In this document: positions 60,494 through 64,000 of the stretch, in pieces
Numbering within the stretch: position 1 is the stretch's first letter
How the letters are laid out: every line of letters begins with the position of its first letter
DNA from: CBFHSF01 sp965658445
GTDB lineage: Bacteria > Bacteroidota > Bacteroidia > Flavobacteriales > Schleiferiaceae
Reading direction: 5' to 3'
NCBI GenBank assembly: GCA_965658445.1
Contig: CBFHSF010000008.1
Location: 48,979-112,978 of the forward strand
Length of the DNA: 64,000 nucleotides
Translations under genes and position numbers: made by a program
The notes under the pieces: model-generated
Database searches by the model: none
The model's input: the letters and a program-made list of their open reading frames with translations, nothing else
Told to the model about the DNA's origin: nothing

Positions 60494-61258
60494 CTACGCT
60501 TGAAGAACGAATATGGTAGGGCGTTTTTCAATATTTGGTGTTTGTCGTCTCCATTCGGCAATGGTCTTGGTCTGAATCTGTTCCTGTGGAGTGGTGATGT
60601 CTGTGGCGAGACAAAGACGCGTTTCGGATTCACAGACGGCCAAGACATCCTCTAATAGTTTGAGGTTCCTGTAGGGAGTCTCCATAAAGATTTGAGTTTG
60701 TCCCTTCATGGAAGCTCTTTCCAATTGTCGGATTTGCTTTTTTCTTGGAGCCTTTTCTATGGGCAAGTATCCCGTGAACGCAAAGTTCTGCCCATTCATC
60801 CCCGAGGCCATCAATGCCAATAGGATGGAGGAGGGGCCTACGAGAGGAACGACTCTAATGTTCTTGGTATGAGCAATTCTCACCAATTCAGAGCCGGGAT
60901 CGGCCACACAGGGAGCGCCAGCTTCAGAAATGATTCCCACGGGCTGTCCTTCCAAACAAGGTCTTAAAAAGTCTACGTATTCTTGAGGCTCCGTGTATTT
61001 GTTAAGCACATTGAGCAACAAGTCAGGCTGTGCCTTGGAGGGGAGAACCTTCTTGATAAATTGTCGTGCCGACTTTTCGTTTTCTACTACAAAGTGATCA
61101 CAGAGGTCAATGACCTTTTTGATGCTGAGAGGAAGAACTTCTAGGGGCTCCGTTTCGCCCATCAAGCTTGGAATGAGATAAAGTGTGCCCTTGGGCTTTT
61201 CCGGTGCAGCATCTTCTTCATTCAAAAAATCATTCGATGAACTATCCATATTTCTCAA
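60494..61258 (-). CDS. tetrapyrrole-methylase-fold (RsmI-like) SAM methyltransferase
   Basis: A 254-residue protein. Family motifs are KGTLYLIPSLMGE, PVGIISEAGAPCVADPGSELV and VRVVPLVGPSSILLALMASGMNGQNFAFTGYLP, which is the RsmI pattern, followed by QIRQLERAS and the TQIFMETPYR block. True RsmI methylates the 2'-OH of C1402 in 16S rRNA; many Bacteroidota carry a second RsmI-like paralogue, and this could be that one, since LIPSLMGE is unlike the LVATPIGN opening of RsmI. An acidic extension (EEDAAPEKPK) precedes the fold. Its start overlaps the phosphatase gene by 17 bases. Confidence 0.82.
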   Translation of the reverse strand: MRNMDSSSNDFLNEEDAAPEKPKGTLYLIPSLMGETEPLEVLPLSIKKVIDLCDHFVVENEKSARQFIKKVLPSKAQPDLLLNVLNKYTEPQEYVDFLRPCLEGQPVGIISEAGAPCVADPGSELVRIAHTKNIRVVPLVGPSSILLALMASGMNGQNFAFTGYLPIEKAPRKKQIRQLERASMKGQTQIFMETPYRNLKLLEDVLAVCESETRLCLATDITTPQEQIQTKTIAEWRRQTPNIEKRPTIFVLQA

Positions 61259-61691
61259 CTATTTTTTCTGTGGCTTTGTCTAAGAGGTCATAAACGGTTT
61301 CAAATCCATTTTCTACGCCGTAATACGGATCGGGTACTTCCCATTTTTCTCCAGGGTATAGAAAATCCAAAATAGGCATCACTTTAGTGGTGGCCTCTTG
61401 ATTAGGGGCCTGTGCAATGACTTTTTCGTAATTGCTGTGATCCATGGTCAATATCAAATCATAGTCTTCAAAATCTGAAACCTCAAATTTTCTTGAGCGC
61501 TGTTTTGAAATATCTATGTTGTGTTTTTTGAGGGTTCTAACCGCTCTGGGGTCGGGACCTTCGCCGTTGTGAAAGGAGGAGGTTCCGGCGCTGTCCACTT
61601 TCCAGTCCCTGTCTTGAACTTTGTCCATAAGGAGGCCTTCGGCCATTGGAGAGCGACAGATGTTTCCCAAACAAACCATTAATACCTTCAT
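61242..61691 (-). CDS. low-molecular-weight protein-tyrosine phosphatase
   Basis: A 149-residue enzyme of typical LMW-PTP length. The P-loop is at the N-terminus: VCLGNICRSPMAEG (Cys7, Arg13), and the general acid Asp is in VPDPYYG. It dephosphorylates tyrosine; in bacteria the partner is often a capsule tyrosine kinase, absent here. It is directly followed, with a 17-base overlap, by the RsmI-like methyltransferase gene. Confidence 0.92.
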   Translation of the reverse strand: MKVLMVCLGNICRSPMAEGLLMDKVQDRDWKVDSAGTSSFHNGEGPDPRAVRTLKKHNIDISKQRSRKFEVSDFEDYDLILTMDHSNYEKVIAQAPNQEATTKVMPILDFLYPGEKWEVPDPYYGVENGFETVYDLLDKATEKIVEKYG

Positions 61692-61771
61692 AGAGTAGGG
61701 TGCTTTTAATTTCTGTGGGGTGGTGGTGAGTTTTCCTAATTCAAACCCAATTCAAAGGTCAAGTAACGCAT

Positions 61772-61800
61772 AAAAAAAAAGCCCCGCAAGACGCAGGGCT
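61772..61800 (-). terminator. intrinsic terminator after dnaA
   Basis: On the minus strand AGCCCTGCG...CGGGGCT can pair and is followed by nine T. It ends just after the dnaA stop at 61805. Confidence 0.75.
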
Positions 61801-61804
61801 GATT

Positions 61805-63238
61805 TTATGCCAATGTGAGTTTTTTTCTCAGGTCCTCTACGTAGACCTTAAAACGCTTATCCGTTTCGGACAAGTTGTTTACTGTTCGGCAAGCGTGTAA
61901 TACGGTTGCGTGGTCTTTATTTCCACATTGCGCCCCAATGGTGGCCAATGAGTTTTTGGTGAGTTGCTTGGCAAAGAACATGGTCAATTGACGGGCTTGA
62001 ACAATTTCTCTTTTACGAGTTTTTGATTTCAAAAGGTCAATGGGCATGTCAAAGTAATCACATACTACCTTCTGGATGTAATCGATAGAAATTTCTCGGG
62101 TGGTGTTCTTGACAAATTTGTCAATCATCTGCTTCGCCAAATCCACGGTAATCTTCTTCTTGTTCAAAGAACTCTGAGCCAAGAGAGAAATCAATGCACC
62201 TTCTAATTCCCTAATATTAGAATTGATGGAGTAGGCCAAGTATTCAATTACATCTTCTGGCATTTCAATGCCGTCAGAGTACAATTTCTTGTTGAGAATG
62301 GCGATGCGAGTCTCCAAATCCGGAGTTTGCAAATCGGCACTCAATCCCCACTTAAAGCGAGAGAGCAATCTCTGCTCCATTCCTTGCATATCTACCGGTG
62401 CTCGATCCGAAGTCAATACGACTTGCTTGCCGTGCTGGTGGAGGTGGTTAAAGATTTCAAAGAAAACATCCTGTGTCTTTTCCTTTCCAGAAAAGCTCTG
62501 TACGTCATCGATAATCAAGACGTCAATCATCTGATAGAAGTGTACAAAGTCATTTTTGGTATTGTTGCGAATGGCATCAATAAACTGCTGTGTAAATTTC
62601 TCAGCAGAGACAAATAGAACCGTTTTCTCCGGGTATCTATCCTTGATTTCAATTCCAATGGAATGTGCAAGGTGAGTTTTTCCAAGACCTACGCCACCGT
62701 AGATCAACAAAGGGTTAAAGCTCGTACCTCCGGGCTTGTTAGATACAGCAAACCCAGCGCTTCTAGCGAGTCGGTTACAATCTCCTTCAACAAAATTGTC
62801 AAAGGTGTAATTGGGATTTAATTGAGATTCTACGTGAACCTTCTTAAGTCCTGGAATTACAAAGGGGTTTCTAATCCCTTCATTGCCGCCGATTTCTACG
62901 GGCATAGATACCTTGGGGTTGCGGATGGGGCCGCGGTTGGAGCTGGGAATCTTCACCGTGTAAGGGTTGGTATTGCCATAGGTGTTCTCCATGACAATGC
63001 TGTACACAAGTTTCGCATCTTCACCCATTTCTCGCGTAATGGCTGTTTTGAGTAGTTTGATGTAGTGCTCTTCGAGCCACTCATAGAAAAATTTACTCGG
63101 TACTTGAATGGAAAGTACTTTGCCTTGCAGCTTGAGAGGGCGAATCGGTAGAAACCAGGTTTTGAATGCTTGGGCATTGATATTGTCTTTGATAAAATCA
63201 AGGCAATTGTTCCAAACAGATTCAGCTGTTTTCTCCAT
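61805..63238 (-). CDS. dnaA: chromosomal replication initiator DnaA
   Basis: A 477-residue AAA+ ATPase. Domain I (about 1-85) begins VWNNCLDFIKDNINAQAFKTWF. Walker A is IYGGVGLGKTHLAHSIG, Walker B VLIIDDVQSFSGKEKTQ, sensor 2 in NIRELEGALISLLA. Domain IV has the DNA-binding signature LAT..GAQCGNKDHATVLHACRTV. It melts oriC and loads the helicase. No cluster of TTATCCACA boxes was found in the 229 bases upstream or elsewhere obvious here, so oriC may lie elsewhere. It is divergent from the thioesterase gene. Confidence 0.97.
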   Translation of the reverse strand: MEKTAESVWNNCLDFIKDNINAQAFKTWFLPIRPLKLQGKVLSIQVPSKFFYEWLEEHYIKLLKTAITREMGEDAKLVYSIVMENTYGNTNPYTVKIPSSNRGPIRNPKVSMPVEIGGNEGIRNPFVIPGLKKVHVESQLNPNYTFDNFVEGDCNRLARSAGFAVSNKPGGTSFNPLLIYGGVGLGKTHLAHSIGIEIKDRYPEKTVLFVSAEKFTQQFIDAIRNNTKNDFVHFYQMIDVLIIDDVQSFSGKEKTQDVFFEIFNHLHQHGKQVVLTSDRAPVDMQGMEQRLLSRFKWGLSADLQTPDLETRIAILNKKLYSDGIEMPEDVIEYLAYSINSNIRELEGALISLLAQSSLNKKKITVDLAKQMIDKFVKNTTREISIDYIQKVVCDYFDMPIDLLKSKTRKREIVQARQLTMFFAKQLTKNSLATIGAQCGNKDHATVLHACRTVNNLSETDKRFKVYVEDLRKKLTLA

Positions 63239-63467
63239 TATTCTTTTCTCGGTGTTGAATGGTTAATGTTTGTCGTAAAAAGGGAATATTTGAGTCCCGA
63301 GTAGAGCAATTTGGATGGCCCTTCTTACATTGACAAATGTGTGCATAAAAAAGTGATAAAAAAAATCAAATTGCTATTGACTTTTACGTTTTTTTGTTTG
63401 ACTTTATAGAGCGGAGAGACGCGTTGTATCCCAGTGTTTTCGGTAGAACCCTCTTAAAATCAAGCAC
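63239..63467. other. intergenic region between dnaA and thioesterase genes
   Basis: AT-rich region between divergent starts. It has poly-A/T tracts (63347-63368, 63390-63398) but no DnaA boxes of the TTATCCACA type and no clear TAnnTTTG element on either strand. Likely just the two promoters. Confidence 0.5.
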
Positions 63468-63878
63468 ATGTACAAATCTAGCACCTCGTTGAGGGTCCGA
63501 TATGCAGAAACGGACCAGATGGGGGTCGTATATTACGGAAATTACCCGCAATTTTTTGAGGTCGGAAGGGTGGAAGCCCTAAGGCAGTTAGGAACCACCT
63601 ATAGGGCTTTGGAAGAACGTGGAATTATGCTTCCCGTGCTGTCACTGGATGTCAAGTACATTAGACCGGCAACCTATGACGAAAAAATTGAAATCGTCAC
63701 CATAATAAAAGAACTTCCCAACACGAGAATTTCATTTCATCACGAAGTTTACAATGAGTCTGGAACTTTATTAACCAAAGGATCGGTTCAGTTGGTATTT
63801 GTCGACGCCGAAACGAGACGACCTCGACAGGCCCCAGAGGATTTTGTGGCTTTGTTTGAGGGGTACTTTAGGGACTAG
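63468..63878 (+). CDS. hotdog-fold acyl-CoA thioesterase (YbgC/FadM type)
   Basis: A 136-residue protein of the 4-hydroxybenzoyl-CoA thioesterase family. It starts with YAETDQMGVVYYGNYPQFFEVGR, including the catalytic Asp, and continues with PVLSLDVKYIRPATYDEKIEI. The length matches YbgC (134). It hydrolyses acyl-CoA thioesters; in many bacteria it works with envelope proteins. Its stop codon (63876-63878) lies in the first unit of a heptamer repeat array. Confidence 0.9.
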   Translation: MYKSSTSLRVRYAETDQMGVVYYGNYPQFFEVGRVEALRQLGTTYRALEERGIMLPVLSLDVKYIRPATYDEKIEIVTIIKELPNTRISFHHEVYNESGTLLTKGSVQLVFVDAETRRPRQAPEDFVALFEGYFRD

Positions 63879-63950
63879 AAACTAGTAACTAGTAACTAGT
63901 AACTAGTGACTAGTGACTAGTGACTAGTGACTGGTAACTGGTGACTGGTG
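63874..63950. repeat. heptamer tandem repeat (ACTAGTA/ACTAGTG/ACTGGTA)
   Basis: Eleven seven-base units run head to tail: ACTAGAA, three ACTAGTA, four ACTAGTG, one ACTGGTA and two ACTGGTG. The first overlaps the stop codon of the thioesterase gene. Variants cluster in blocks, as expected for slippage or local duplication. An incomplete unit follows at 63951. Confidence 0.95.
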
Positions 63951-63954
63951 ACTT

Positions 63955-63970
63955 CCCGACAATTGTTGGG
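63955..63970. repeat. near-palindrome CCCGACAATTGTTGGG
   Basis: A 16-base inverted repeat with one G-T pair immediately follows the heptamer array. It has no T-run, so it may belong to an intergenic repeat family rather than a terminator. Confidence 0.6.
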
Positions 63971-64000
63971 ATGGGGACTTGGGAGGAATGAGGAAAGAAG

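Noticed and set aside
63239..63467. Replication origin next to dnaA
   Set aside because: No TTATCCACA-type boxes or clustered repeats were found; dnaA is not always beside oriC in Bacteroidota.
63874..63950. CRISPR array
   Set aside because: Units are seven bases with no spacers; it is a simple tandem repeat.

Overview
The window is about 64 kb of a Bacteroidota chromosome, most likely a marine flavobacterium of the Cryomorphaceae/Schleiferiaceae kind (inference from gene content, not from a marker-gene search). Pointers are type IX secretion sorting domains, a GldI-type prolyl isomerase, DUF5606, DUF4112, DUF368 and DUF349 proteins, an S46 dipeptidyl-peptidase, promoters of the TAnnTTTG kind and very few Shine-Dalgarno sequences. 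Coding density is high and most of the content is housekeeping. No rRNA, tRNA, CRISPR array or intact mobile element was seen. A run of 99 N sits inside one gene at 31356-31454.

Layout. 1-1160: end of a methyltransferase and a TauE/SafE exporter. 1269-7921: a translationally coupled cassette of LysM protein, two SGNH esterase-like proteins and an MBOAT acyltransferase, followed by a beta-propeller protein; this looks like an envelope polymer O-acetylation system. 8114-14585: T9SS cargo protein, MazG, START-like protein, an iodotyrosine-deiodinase-like flavoprotein, RuvX, peptide deformylase, a TPR lipoprotein and DUF5606. 14586-15030: a scar with a response-regulator remnant, a possible transposase start and nested inverted repeats. 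15029-26251: secreted beta-propeller protein, esterase, RDD protein, a diheme cytochrome/beta-helix pair, DUF1801, aquaporin and RF3.

26411-33776 is the most interesting block. A MerR regulator with a CarH/LitR-like C-terminal half is followed by an ECF sigma factor, crtI, crtB, idi, a pyruvoyl-tetrahydropterin synthase, folE, a 46-residue small ORF and a photolyase. At least eight copies of TTAAACAA/TTGTTTAA or one-mismatch variants sit in the two upstream regions (in front of merR and in front of the sigma gene). The simplest reading is a light- or stress-responsive regulon joining carotenoid, pterin and DNA-repair functions.

33807-48688 is mainly on the minus strand: histidine ammonia-lyase, DUF2461, three consecutive prolyl isomerases including two cyclophilin-FKBP fusions and GldI, a DHH phosphoesterase, a truncated T9SS cargo remnant, UvrB, DUF349, AroE, a DUF368 lipid-carrier transporter and a TPR protein. 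48827-56753 (plus strand) carries Tex, a GlmM-type phosphohexomutase, a SPOR protein, FabG, a VWA-type membrane protein and a prohibitin. 56874-64000 carries a TlpA-like thioredoxin lipoprotein, a DPP11-like S46 peptidase, an RsmI-like methyltransferase, a low-molecular-weight phosphatase, DnaA, a hotdog thioesterase and a heptamer tandem array overlapping the thioesterase stop codon.
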